Source: SZUA-217 sp036446835 (GTDB lineage: Bacteria; Actinomycetota; Acidimicrobiia; Spongiisociales; ZC4RG35). From it: a stretch of 9,597 nucleotides of DNA. The stretch covers positions 1-9,597 of the forward strand of contig JAZFTT010000182.1 of assembly GCA_036446835.1 (NCBI GenBank), given 5' to 3'. The position numbers and the translations under genes were made by a program. The notes beneath the pieces were generated by a model. That model ran no database searches. It worked only from the letters and a program-made list of their open reading frames with translations, and was not told where the DNA came from. Of the stretch, positions 1 to 6,217 are shown piece by piece (the first letter of the stretch is position 1; the number at the start of each line of letters is the position of its first letter).

Positions 1-310
1 AGCAGGTGTAGTCGACGCACTTGGCCGCGACATACACCCAGTCTTCCGAGCCCTCCTCAGCCCGGTCGTGGGACAGGTACACCACGAACGGGAGTCCATC
101 AGGCGGGATCACAAGACGCGGCATATGACCTATGTAGTCGACACCGCCAACACCCGAGTCGAGAACCGAGAACACCGGCTCAGTCGCCACAACCGTCGTG
201 GCTTCCGGTGCGGCGGCCTCGATCGACGTGGTGGTCTCGACCGAGTCCCTGCTCGTACAAGCAGAAGCGACGAGCGCGACAGTCACACCGACAGCAAGAA
301 AGCTACGCAT
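1..310 (-). CDS. Secreted lipoprotein, 3' end beyond the window (partial)
   Basis: The reading frame opens at an ATG (complement of 308-310) and stays open to base 1, so 103 codons are visible and the C-terminus is missing. The N-terminus, MRSFLAVGVTVALVASAC, is a lipoprotein signal peptide: a short positive start, a hydrophobic core and a lipobox (ASAC) with the lipidated Cys at residue 18. A Thr/Glu/Ala-rich linker follows, to about residue 45. The next stretch (DSGVGG...VDYIGH, then PPDGLPFVVYL, then VYVAAKCVDYTC) resembles one unit of secreted repeat proteins of the 'DGxPxxxYxD...L.VA.C.D..C' type, which tend to form beta-propeller-like folds; this is inference from memory of the pattern. 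GAGGAAGAGG just upstream is an acceptable ribosome site. The gene lies 10 nt after the shifted frame of the next lipoprotein, so the two may be co-transcribed. No substrate or partner can be named. Confidence 0.7.
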   Translation of the reverse strand, partial: MRSFLAVGVTVALVASACTSRDSVETTTSIEAAAPEATTVVATEPVFSVLDSGVGGVDYIGHMPRLVIPPDGLPFVVYLSHDRAEEGSEDWVYVAAKCVDYTC

Positions 311-320
311 CCTCTTCCTC

Positions 321-664
321 TCACTCTACGCCGCAACAGCCAACGTCAGACAAGCAACGTTGGTCCCTACAACTCGTTCCCACGCCACGCATAAGTGCCG
401 TTATGTCCCCCTTCTGCTCTATCTGTGGGTCGTGTGTTGCGTGAATCCCGGTGTCTGCGGAGGACAGCACTACTGCAGGGTTGGTCGGCCAAGTTGCACC
501 GTACGTTTCGACCGACCACTGGTAATAGGAGAGGCCCTCGTAGCCACCCCCATCGCTGTAGTGACTGTCGTCGCTGTCTCGGTAACCGCAGAATCGCCAG
601 CCTGAGAGCATCCACCGACCGTGATAAGCAGCGTCACGGCGAGTAGGAGCAATCGGCGCAACAT
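321..664 (-). pseudogene. Small lipoprotein gene with a probable -1 frameshift
   Basis: The ATG at the complement of 662-664 has a near-perfect ribosome site (AAAGGAGGTG, 6 nt upstream). The start MLRRLLLLAVTLLITVGGC is a clear lipoprotein signal peptide with the lipobox Cys at residue 19, followed by a Thr-rich linker like that of the neighbouring lipoprotein. The uninterrupted frame ends at 470 after 64 aa with an Arg/Ser-rich tail that looks non-native. The neighbouring frame, entered in the G5 run at 547-551, stays open to a TGA at 321-323 and reads more like protein (YEGLSYYQWSVETYG, ATWPTNPAVV). Restoring one G in that run gives a 114-aa lipoprotein ending 10 nt before the next gene, a normal operon spacing. 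Function is unknown. The alternative is a genuine 64-aa lipoprotein at 470-664. I am confident in the start and signal, less so in the frameshift. Confidence 0.5.
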
Positions 665-874
665 GGATGCACCTCCTTTTGATAGGCCATTACCCGCACC
701 CACGGTTGTGAGGACCCCACCCATCGACAGTATTGGATAGCGACGCTGCCAACAGGGCCCTGAACACAAAATGGAGCGGTCGCGTCTGGTAAATGAGGCT
801 GATTACTTATGGAGTGAGACCTGGCGGTGGGCGATATATCGCGCATGTCGGACCACGCATCCAGGTCCGGCTTT

Positions 875-907
875 GGCCGTGCCCGGTGCTCTTCCACCGG
901 GCTGGCC
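875..907. terminator. GC-rich hairpin downstream of the SHOCT gene pair
   Basis: GCCCGGTG (881-888) and CACCGGGC (895-902) form a perfect 8-bp stem over a 6-nt loop. GGCC at 875-878 and 904-907 can extend it past a small bulge. It lies 38 nt beyond the stop of the minus-strand gene ending at 945, where a terminator is expected. There is no clear U-tract on the minus strand, so it may be a Rho-aided or weak terminator, or an mRNA-stabilising hairpin. Confidence 0.45.
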
Positions 908-944
908 GTTTAATGAGCTCGTCGGGAAGTCTTGCGCTCGTCGC

Positions 945-1178
945 CTATTCCTCCTCTTGACCCTCGAGCAGGCTGAGGGTGCGGGCCGTTTGCTCTTTGA
1001 TGGAATCCAGGTCGGCCATCATGCGATTGGGGGGAAATGAATCCGGCATGTTGTCCAGCATCCGGTCGCACATCTCCAAGCATCGCTTCCGCATGACAGG
1101 GCCCTGATTCTTGGCGAGCAGCCGCATGGCCAGGAACATCCCGGCTGCAACCGCCATGAAGATGATGAGGCGTCTCAT
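945..1178 (-). CDS. Met/Cys-rich membrane-anchored small protein (77 aa), function unknown
   Basis: A complete 77-aa protein. Residues 3-20 (RLIIFMAVAAGMFLAMRL) form one N-terminal membrane segment. The remainder is cytoplasmic or surface-exposed, with a CxxxC pair (Cys33, Cys37) in a Met-rich helix (Met29, 36, 40, 44, 53, 54), then an Asp/Glu/Gln-rich helix ending EGQEEE. The 'CLEMCDRMLDNMPDSFPP' stretch with a following helix recalls short uncharacterised actinobacterial proteins, but I cannot name a family. The ATG follows the stop codon of the SHOCT-domain gene by 2 nt, with only a weak GAGGGTGG ribosome site, so translation is probably coupled to that gene. Met/Cys density in both partners leaves metal binding possible; nothing in the sequence proves it. 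Confidence 0.75.
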   Translation of the reverse strand: MRRLIIFMAVAAGMFLAMRLLAKNQGPVMRKRCLEMCDRMLDNMPDSFPPNRMMADLDSIKEQTARTLSLLEGQEEE

Positions 1179-1180
1179 TT

Positions 1181-1447
1181 CTACCCACCCTCAAGTCTGC
1201 GGCGCTTGACATCGAACTCCTCGTCGGTGAGTTCGCCCGCCGCGTAACGTTTACGCAGCACCTCGAGGGCGCTTTCACCCCGTTCGCTGTCCGGCTCGCG
1301 GTCGTCGCCCATCATGCCCATCGGACCCATCCCCCTTCCTTTCCCAGAACCTCGACGCCCGAAGCCAAACATCCTCGACATCATGAGCAACATGAAGATC
1401 AGGCCGATGATCGGAAAGATCACCCACCATCCACTGCCATCAAACAC
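1181..1447 (-). CDS. SHOCT-domain small membrane protein (88 aa)
   Basis: It starts at GTG (complement of 1445-1447) with a strong AGGAGGTG ribosome site 5-6 nt upstream. Residues 7-24 (WWVIFPIIGLIFMLLMMS) are a membrane segment. A Gly/Arg/Met linker follows (RGMGPMGMMGDD, about 38-49) and then a charged stretch. Residues 59-86 (SALEVLRKRYAAGELTDEEF and on) match the SHOCT short C-terminal domain, whose hallmark is a 'LxxLxxRYxxGEIxxEEFxxxKxxLL' helical hairpin. The family is thought to mediate oligomerisation; no enzymatic role is known. Single-TM SHOCT peptides of this length are common in Actinobacteria. It is the first gene of a two-gene unit, with its partner starting 2 nt after its stop codon. 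Confidence 0.85.
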   Translation of the reverse strand: MFDGSGWWVIFPIIGLIFMLLMMSRMFGFGRRGSGKGRGMGPMGMMGDDREPDSERGESALEVLRKRYAAGELTDEEFDVKRRRLEGG

Positions 1448-1681
1448 TGCCTCACCTCCTCTTGACGACGCTCGGCCACGCCCGCATCGTCACCGACCGA
1501 TGGCCGCCACCACCAAAAGGCGCTGTCGTGCTGTGCGAAGGCATCTCAATTCGACAGTATGTGTCTGATCGACCACCCAGTAGGGCCGAAAGTCCCAGCC
1601 CGGACGCCCAAACCCGGGCTACCGAGCCGCCCATAACCGGCATAATGTGCGATTTGTGAGAGGGTCGTTGAGGTGTCACCG

Positions 1682-1700
1682 GGGTGCCCTCAGGGTGCCC
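1682..1700. repeat. 19-bp repeat GGGTGCCCTCAGGGTGCCC, copy 1
   Basis: GGGTGCCCTCAGGGTGCCC is itself two GGGTGCCC octamers separated by TCA. The identical 19-mer recurs at 2024-2042 in the same orientation. The two copies bracket the tRNA remnant; GGAACCCC follows both, immediately here and after an 18-nt interruption at copy 2. Confidence 0.8.
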
Positions 1701-1737
1701 GGAACCCCTTCCCATAGGTGCAACGGGATTCCACTCG

Positions 1738-1753
1738 GTGCATCACAGTGCAC
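1738..1753. repeat. Short inverted repeat GTGCA-n6-TGCAC
   Basis: GTGCA (1738-1742) and TGCAC (1749-1753) form a 5-bp dyad with a 6-nt centre. GTGCATC recurs at 1847-1853, 1951-1957 and 1981-1987 in the same orientation, so the motif is enriched around the tRNA remnant. It could be a set of protein-binding sites such as integrase arm sites; that is inference. Confidence 0.35.
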
Positions 1754-1860
1754 TCCCCTGCCACAAACCAAAAACCGACGACAGACGACCCAGACGATGC
1801 GGAGAGCCCCGTCGCAACGGGACAGGAGACCACTCAGTGCCGTTCTGTGCATCTGGGTGC

Positions 1861-1943
1861 TGGTGTCGGAGAGAGGACTCGAACCTCCACGGGGTGTTAA
1901 ACCCCACCAGGTCCTTAGCCTGGCGCTCCTGAGTTTCCGCCCC
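1861..1943 (-). pseudogene. tRNA-Leu-like remnant, apparent anticodon AAG, 5' acceptor strand missing
   Basis: Read on the minus strand, the segment holds most of a class II tRNA. It has a Leu-like D-arm (GCGGAAA...GGAGCGC), an anticodon stem CCAGG/CCTGG around the loop CTAAGGA (anticodon AAG at 1914-1916), a 5-bp variable arm (GGGGT-TTAAC-ACCCC), a T-arm GGAGG-TTCGAGT-CCTCT and a 3' end CTCCGAC-A-CCA with CCA encoded. The matching 5' acceptor strand should be GTCGGAG; the sequence there is AGCTCCG, which does not pair, and GTCGGAG is absent from about 100 bases upstream. AAG is also rare for bacterial tRNA-Leu. I read it as a pseudo-tRNA or the 3' half of a tRNA left at an integration site, not a working tRNA. 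Confidence 0.6.
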
Positions 1944-2023
1944 GGAGCTAGTGCATCTCGAAGGCACTCCTGTCACCTGCGTGCATCTCCATGCGACAGC
2001 GCCGAGAACGTCTCTTTGGTCCA

Positions 2024-2042
2024 GGGTGCCCTCAGGGTGCCC
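2024..2042. repeat. 19-bp repeat GGGTGCCCTCAGGGTGCCC, copy 2
   Basis: Exact second copy of the 19-mer at 1682-1700, same orientation, 342 bp apart start to start. It lies on the 5' side of the tRNA remnant. Confidence 0.8.
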
Positions 2043-2199
2043 CGCCAGAGATGGCACGGAACCCCGTTGTTCGGTATTCGAAGCGTTGAAGCGCTGGGTA
2101 TTCAACCTGGTGTCGCACTTCCCTGGTCTCCCGTATTGTCCAACTCCTCTCCAGTGAAGACGGACGAATACAGCACCTACACCGACTCGACTCAGTCTC

Positions 2200-2220
2200 A
2201 GGTGTCATGAGAGGTGTCAT
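2200..2220. repeat. Tandem AGGTGTCAT repeat
   Basis: AGGTGTCAT at 2200-2208 is repeated at 2212-2220, a 12-bp period, and AGGTGTCA also occurs at 1671-1678 on the far side of the tRNA remnant. It resembles the degenerate ends of insertion sequences, but no inverted partner or transposase accompanies it. Confidence 0.35.
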
Positions 2221-2415
2221 TTCCCGACCACACGAGCCGTCCATAATGAAGCTTCTATGTTGTCAAGTGGCCGGCGGGTTGTGGACAGGACTGGGGTGGG
2301 CCATGCCGAGGGGTGGGCAGACTTTTATTAGGCCAGACGGTCCGCCCAAAGGGTGCGGGTGGGGGTCGAGAGGTCATTATCAGGACAACACCGGATGGTG
2401 CGTCAGCCGGTTGAT

Positions 2416-2428
2416 GGGGTCAGACCCC
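2416..2428. terminator. Hairpin after the IS110 transposase stop
   Basis: GGGGT (2416-2420) and ACCCC (2424-2428) form a perfect 5-bp stem over a 3-nt loop, 11 nt past the transposase stop codon. There is no U-tract. It may be a weak terminator or structure belonging to the element's right end. Confidence 0.3.
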
Positions 2429-2439
2429 CGCCCACGATT

Positions 2440-3473
2440 TCAGATCATGTGGGGCAGCTGTTTGAAGGTTTGCCGGGCGACATACCGTTGCAGGCACCGC
2501 ATGGTCTCTGCAGTGGATAAGCCATCGGTTCTTCTCTTTGCCACGTAGCGGCGGGTCTCGTCATGGCTGCTCATGCGGGTTAACACGATGCGGTAGAGAG
2601 CGGCGTTGGCCTGACGGTCACCTCCCGGTTGAGTCGGAATCTGGTGGTTGTCTTGTCTGAGTTGGCGGGGAGAGGTGTCACACCACAGAGGTGAGCCCAG
2701 GACCGTTCCGATGAGAGTCGGTCGGGGTTGTCCCCAGCGGTGACCAACAGTGTGGCTGCGGTATCGACGCCGACCCCGTAAAGGTCGAACAGTCCCGGAG
2801 CAGTCTGGATGATCAGATCGGTGAGCATTCCGTCGATGTCTGCCATCTCATTGTTGAGAGCTTTGATCCGTCTAGCCAGGTTCCTGATCACCAGATTGGT
2901 TCGATAGGTGACCGGGTCGGAACCCTTACGGGATCTCATGTTTGCTGCCTCAGACACCAGACCGGTCTTGGGCCGAGCTTTGAAGCGGGTCCTGATCGAT
3001 TCGGGTGCTGTGAACACCAGATGGCGTAGCTGGTTGAGAGACTGGATGCGCTGTTCACGAGCCGACCGTCGAGCCATCATCAACACCCGTATCTGTTCGA
3101 CGGGGCCATTACGGCTCTTCGGGGTAACCGTCGCCTCCCCCGACAACGCCGCTCGAGCCGCCGAAACAGCATCAGTGGGATCAGACTTCCCCTGTTTGCG
3201 TCGTTTCTGATGGTTAGGCCTATCCACCTCCACAACCACCACCTCGTGGTCGCCGAGGAACCTGGATAACCCGACACCCCACGACCCGGTGCCCTCAACA
3301 CCAACCCGGACCAGCTCACCGAACCCCACCAGCCATCCGAGGAGTTCCTGGTAGCCGGCCTGATCAGCAGGAAACGATTCCACACCCAACAAACCGCCGT
3401 TGTGGTCGATGGCTGCTACCACATGGTTGTCAGCGTGAGTGTCGACACCACCAGTAATACCTACGATTCTCAT
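2440..3473 (-). pseudogene. IS110-family transposase, one frameshift (copy 1)
   Basis: The ATG (complement of 3471-3473) has GAAAGGGG upstream. The first ~283 residues are in one frame and stop shortly after, at 2580. Losing one G in the run at 2624-2626 explains the break: the next frame continues with GGDRQANAALYRIVLTRM and RRYVAKR...RYVAR to a TGA at 2440-2442. Restored, it is 344 aa, a normal IS110 length. The N-terminal RuvC-like DEDD domain shows Asp11 (GVDTHAD), Glu60 (GVEGTGSWG), Asp98 and Asp101 (KSDPTDA). The C-terminal Transposase_20 part includes APGLFDLYGVGVDTAATLL and HLCGVTPLPANS. The sequence after PLPA is NSDK where relatives I recall have SSGK, so the Ser-nucleophile region may also be altered. 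IS110 enzymes act with a bridge RNA to join donor and target. As written the gene is split; no slippery site suggests programmed shifting. Confidence 0.88.
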
Positions 3474-3504
3474 CGTCGCCCCTTTCTGTTGCTTACAGGC
3501 GAAG
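3474..3504 (-). repeat. 31-bp leader shared with the second IS110 copy
   Basis: The 31 bases directly before the transposase ATG are identical to 9333-9363 before the second IS110 start. They include the ribosome site GAAAGGGG. Identity stops abruptly upstream of this block. Confidence 0.85.
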
Positions 3505-3660
3505 GGGTGGCAAACCACCGGGACGGCGGCCGTGACCCGACCGAACTGGCATTAACAGTTCAACCGGCGAACACCGCCCGACCGGTGGAAACCACCAAAA
3601 CCATTATCCCCCAGCCGGTTATGGGCACTCTTCAGACCCGTGAAGGCTGAAGACGCCCGA
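3474..3660 (-). ncRNA. Candidate IS110 bridge RNA / structured left end
   Basis: About 190 nt of non-coding sequence upstream of the transposase, where IS110-group elements encode their bridge RNA. Hairpins seen on either strand, by plus coordinates: TCTTCAG/CTGAAGA (3629-3635 with 3647-3653), GGTGG-AAA-CCACC (3584-3596), GGCG-AACAC-CGCC (3566-3578), GAACTG-GCATTAA-CAGTTC (3543-3561) and GGTGG-CAAA-CCACC (3506-3519). Five perfect small stems in 150 nt, two sharing the GGTGG...CCACC form, is what a multi-loop guide RNA would give. Assignment of target- and donor-binding loops was not possible without the element ends. It could also simply be a GC-rich leader with chance stems. Confidence 0.45.
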
Positions 3661-3680
3661 ATGTAGATCTCGACGAAGGG

Positions 3681-3875
3681 ATGACCGTCCTGTTCACCCA
3701 TCCTCTTTGCACCGACTGTCATGATGTCGAGAGATACTTGGTTGCTCGTGATGAGTCTCTGTTGAGTATCGACGTAAAGGTGAGGCCCGACCTTGCACGC
3801 GAGTAGGGCATTTCAGTCGTTCCCACCGTGCTGACCGTTGGCGCGGACGGCGCTGTGACCGTGGCGTTCGACTGA
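3681..3875 (+). pseudogene. Glutaredoxin/thioredoxin-like small protein gene interrupted by TAG
   Basis: The frame from ATG 3681 reads MTVLFTHPLCTDCHDVERYL, a beta strand followed by a CxxC redox motif (Cys10-Thr-Asp-Cys13) and helix, as in glutaredoxin-like proteins. After 41 codons there is a TAG at 3804-3806, and the same frame then continues GISVVPTVLTVGADGAVTVA to a TGA at 3873-3875. The VPT with its cis-Pro and the following strand-turn-strand are the typical second half of a thioredoxin fold. The TAG sits after RPDLARE, where the family usually has Tyr (xYGI..VPT), so a TAC or TAT to TAG change explains it. With a sense codon there it would be 64 aa, a small member of the fold. GAAGGG abuts the ATG, a poor spacing. 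The gene is convergent with glnD, and an IS110 lies just upstream. Probably a pseudogene. Confidence 0.65.
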
Positions 3876-3887
3876 CCTGGCAGTCAG
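3872..3887. terminator. Inverted repeat between glnD and the redox-like pseudogene
   Basis: CTGAC (3872-3876) and GTCAG (3883-3887) form a 5-bp stem over 6 nt, 26 nt beyond the glnD stop and overlapping the stop of the convergent gene. There is no U-tract, so a bidirectional terminator role is only possible. No better terminator for the amt operon is visible. Confidence 0.25.
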
Positions 3888-3913
3888 GGCGGTCGAAGAG
3901 GTGTGTTGAGCCC

Positions 3914-6217
3914 TCAGGCCACGATCGCGGCAACAATCTGGTCTTCCAGAACAGCAGGATTCAGCTCGGCTCCTCCCCCTACGTGGAACGTGTCGACCAC
4001 TTGGCCACCTCGGCTGTCCAACTTCGCCAGCCGAATCTCCAGCCCGCTGGAGAACAGCGCGTCCAAAATCTTGGCGAGACGTCCGATTCGATCGGCGCAC
4101 TTGACCGTGATGACGGTGTCGCCGGTGGCGTTGTCCAGCGATATCGATACTTCGAGGTCCAGGCCACTCGATTCCCTCGACGAATATGCCGCCGCCCTTT
4201 CGGCAACCTTGGAGCCGGTGTCCAGGTCACCCGACACTGCAGCAACAAGGTCGGCTCGAGCCCGTCCCCACTTGGTTTCGGACACCGGAGCGCCGGTGAC
4301 ATCGTCCCTGACCTGAAAGATGTCGACGATGATGCCGTCCTCCCGGCTATGCATCCGAGCTTCGAGCACATCGATCCCGTTGGCGGCGAAGGACTCGGCG
4401 ACCCATCGCCGGAAGCCGGGTTGGCCAGCACCCACCACAACCGCCGTCTGCGCTCCCTCCCCCTCACGAACGCCTAAGCCGGCATCACCTGAAAGGGCCT
4501 CGATCAGGTCGAGGTGCCATGAGACGTCATCGACGTTGACACTGCGAACGTATTCGTCAGGCATCGCGGCGAGATGTGACTCCATCCCGGCCCGTCTACG
4601 AGTTGGGCCGGTGTCAACAACCAACTGCTCGATCAAGTCCCGAGGCGGCTTGTCGGCTCCGATCCGGGCAGCACATCGGAGGAACAGAGTTCGAACCAGG
4701 GTCTGCTTCCACGTGTTCCACATCGTGGGGCCGGTGGCGATTGAATCGGCCACGGTCAGGAGGTAGAGGGTCTGGAGAAGTCGCAACCCGTCCACAGTTT
4801 CGACGACGTCGTCGATAACTGCCGGGTCATCGAGGTCACGGCGGGTAGCCGTCTGGCTGAGAAGAAGATGGTGATGCACCGCCTCTGAAACCAGCGATAC
4901 GACCTCAGGTTCGCACCCGAGCCGCACACAAAACGAAGCAGCAATCTCGCCGCCCAAGATCGAGTGATCGCCACCTTGCCCTTTGCCAATGTCGTGAAGA
5001 AACGCCGAGAGGATCAACCCAGAGTCGGAATCGATCTCCGCAGCGATTGCCGAGTAGTGAGAATCCCCGTCAATCAGGTTCTTCATCTCGCTGATAGTGC
5101 GCCAAAGGTGTGCCTCCACAGGGTGCTCGTGGAACGGCGCAAGTTGGGGTGCGGTCCTGATCGTGCCCCACTCAGGAAGGAGGTCCGCGAGATGCCCACC
5201 CTCGTAGATCCGATCGATCGTGAACCGTCCCTGCTCACCCGATCGCAGCATCGCAACAAATCTGTCCGCGGTGAGATCAGCTGCCGATTCGGGTTGAACT
5301 CCGCGGCGATCGCGGCCCCACCTCTTTGCTGTAGGTGGCGTTTCGATCAACTCGGGCCAACGCTCCGTTGCCAGCCGATCGACCGTCAGCATGGCCGCCA
5401 CCAGGAGTTCGCCGACCTCATAGGCATCGAGACCCAGCCACCGCGCCACCGGCTCGCGAAGATCGGTTGAGAACACGTCGTGGGGTCGCCCGGTCACCAC
5501 ATGGAGTGCGTTTCGTATACGAAGAAGCGAATCATGTGCCGTTTCTTCTTCCCGGGTTGATCTCGGTGTGAACCTCCCGATCAACTCTTCGCGTCGTCGC
5601 TCCCACTGGAATCCCTGAAGTGTGCGCAGTCCGCCGCGTCCCGACTTCACGTTCGCGGCCATCAACAGGTAGGGAACTGCCTCCCTTTTACGCCTCTCCT
5701 CGGAAACGAGGTGGCGCGTTAGTGGACGGGCCCTCGTGACCGACGTGATCTCGGCGGCAAACCTGGCATACAGATCCTCGCTTCCCGCGACGAGTCGCGT
5801 GGTGAGCAGGGTTGTGTGCGTTTCGACTGTCTCCCGTGCGGCCGTGGCCGCCTCCTTCACCGTGCGTACCGCATGGCCCAGTCGGAGACCGGCGTCCCAC
5901 AACGGTCTGAAGAGCGACGCCGCCGCCTCGGCCGGATCCTTCGTGTCGTGAAGGACCATTACGTCCACATCGGAGAAGGGGCTGAGCTCGGCTCGACCGT
6001 ATCCTCCGGTGGCAACTACTGCAACGTCGTTGGTCGAGTCGACGTCCCGGAAGAGCCTGTCTAGGACCACATCCATTGCGACATTTAGGGCCGCGCAAAC
6101 CTCAGCTCCCCCCCTGGCGATACGCTCTCCGCGGAGACCGTCCCGAGTGGCGAGAAAGCTCTCTATGTGCTCAGACGGCGTCGGCGCCCCGCTCACCCGT
6201 TCGAATCCGCACGACAT
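3914..6217 (-). CDS. glnD: PII nucleotidyltransferase / nucleotidyl-removing enzyme GlnD
   Basis: GlnD covalently modifies the PII protein and reverses this: UMP in proteobacteria, AMP in characterised actinobacteria such as Streptomyces and Corynebacterium. All four parts are visible in 767 aa. The nucleotidyltransferase domain carries GGYGRAELSPFSDVDVMVL at residues 71-89, with metal-binding Asp83 and Asp85. A linker/PII-regulatory region follows, then an HD hydrolase domain (FHEHPVEAHLW near 362, FLHDIGKGQGGDHS near 406, VHHHLLLS near 447). Two ACT domains lie at about 615-665 and 700-745 and probably sense glutamine. The frame is open from 6259, but I choose ATG 6217: GGAGGT lies 5 nt upstream (6223-6228), and this leaves a 47-nt overlap with glnK rather than 89. 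A GTG at 6196 is possible but lacks a ribosome site. Intact HD residues predict that removal activity is retained. Confidence 0.95.
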   Translation of the reverse strand: MSCGFERVSGAPTPSEHIESFLATRDGLRGERIARGGAEVCAALNVAMDVVLDRLFRDVDSTNDVAVVATGGYGRAELSPFSDVDVMVLHDTKDPAEAAASLFRPLWDAGLRLGHAVRTVKEAATAARETVETHTTLLTTRLVAGSEDLYARFAAEITSVTRARPLTRHLVSEERRKREAVPYLLMAANVKSGRGGLRTLQGFQWERRREELIGRFTPRSTREEETAHDSLLRIRNALHVVTGRPHDVFSTDLREPVARWLGLDAYEVGELLVAAMLTVDRLATERWPELIETPPTAKRWGRDRRGVQPESAADLTADRFVAMLRSGEQGRFTIDRIYEGGHLADLLPEWGTIRTAPQLAPFHEHPVEAHLWRTISEMKNLIDGDSHYSAIAAEIDSDSGLILSAFLHDIGKGQGGDHSILGGEIAASFCVRLGCEPEVVSLVSEAVHHHLLLSQTATRRDLDDPAVIDDVVETVDGLRLLQTLYLLTVADSIATGPTMWNTWKQTLVRTLFLRCAARIGADKPPRDLIEQLVVDTGPTRRRAGMESHLAAMPDEYVRSVNVDDVSWHLDLIEALSGDAGLGVREGEGAQTAVVVGAGQPGFRRWVAESFAANGIDVLEARMHSREDGIIVDIFQVRDDVTGAPVSETKWGRARADLVAAVSGDLDTGSKVAERAAAYSSRESSGLDLEVSISLDNATGDTVITVKCADRIGRLAKILDALFSSGLEIRLAKLDSRGGQVVDTFHVGGGAELNPAVLEDQIVAAIVA

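Larger units (their letters stand above)
1448..2439. other. Gene-poor region with tRNA remnant and repeats
   Basis: About 1 kb with no reading frame I would call a gene: the open frames are short, lack ribosome sites and have random-looking composition. Recognisable contents are the leader of the SHOCT gene (1448-1465), a tRNA-like segment (1861-1943), a 19-bp repeat pair, GTGCATC and AGGTGTCA short repeats, and from about 2240 to 2439 the sequence beyond the 3' end of the IS110 transposase, which should contain the element's right end. TTGTCA-like promoter boxes facing left around 2240-2266 (TTGACA, 15-nt spacer, TATGGA) are too weak to call. Confidence 0.6.
2440..3660 (-). mobile_element. 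IS110-family insertion sequence, approximate extent
   Basis: The element comprises the frameshifted transposase (2440-3473) and the structured non-coding left end upstream (to about 3660). Exact ends cannot be set: IS110 elements lack terminal inverted repeats and make no target duplications, and no empty site is available for comparison. The right end probably extends somewhat below 2440. Confidence 0.6.

Noticed and set aside
1452..1715. 87-codon minus-strand ORF just upstream of the SHOCT gene
   Set aside because: It has random-looking composition and no ribosome site, and it runs into the SHOCT gene's ribosome site region.
1912..1918. CTA in the tRNA-like anticodon loop, which could read the TAG codon in the redox-like gene
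   Set aside because: The 7-nt loop is CTAAGGA between paired CCAGG/CCTGG strands, so positions 34-36 are AAG. CTA would need a T before it and a shifted stem. The tRNA also lacks its acceptor strand.
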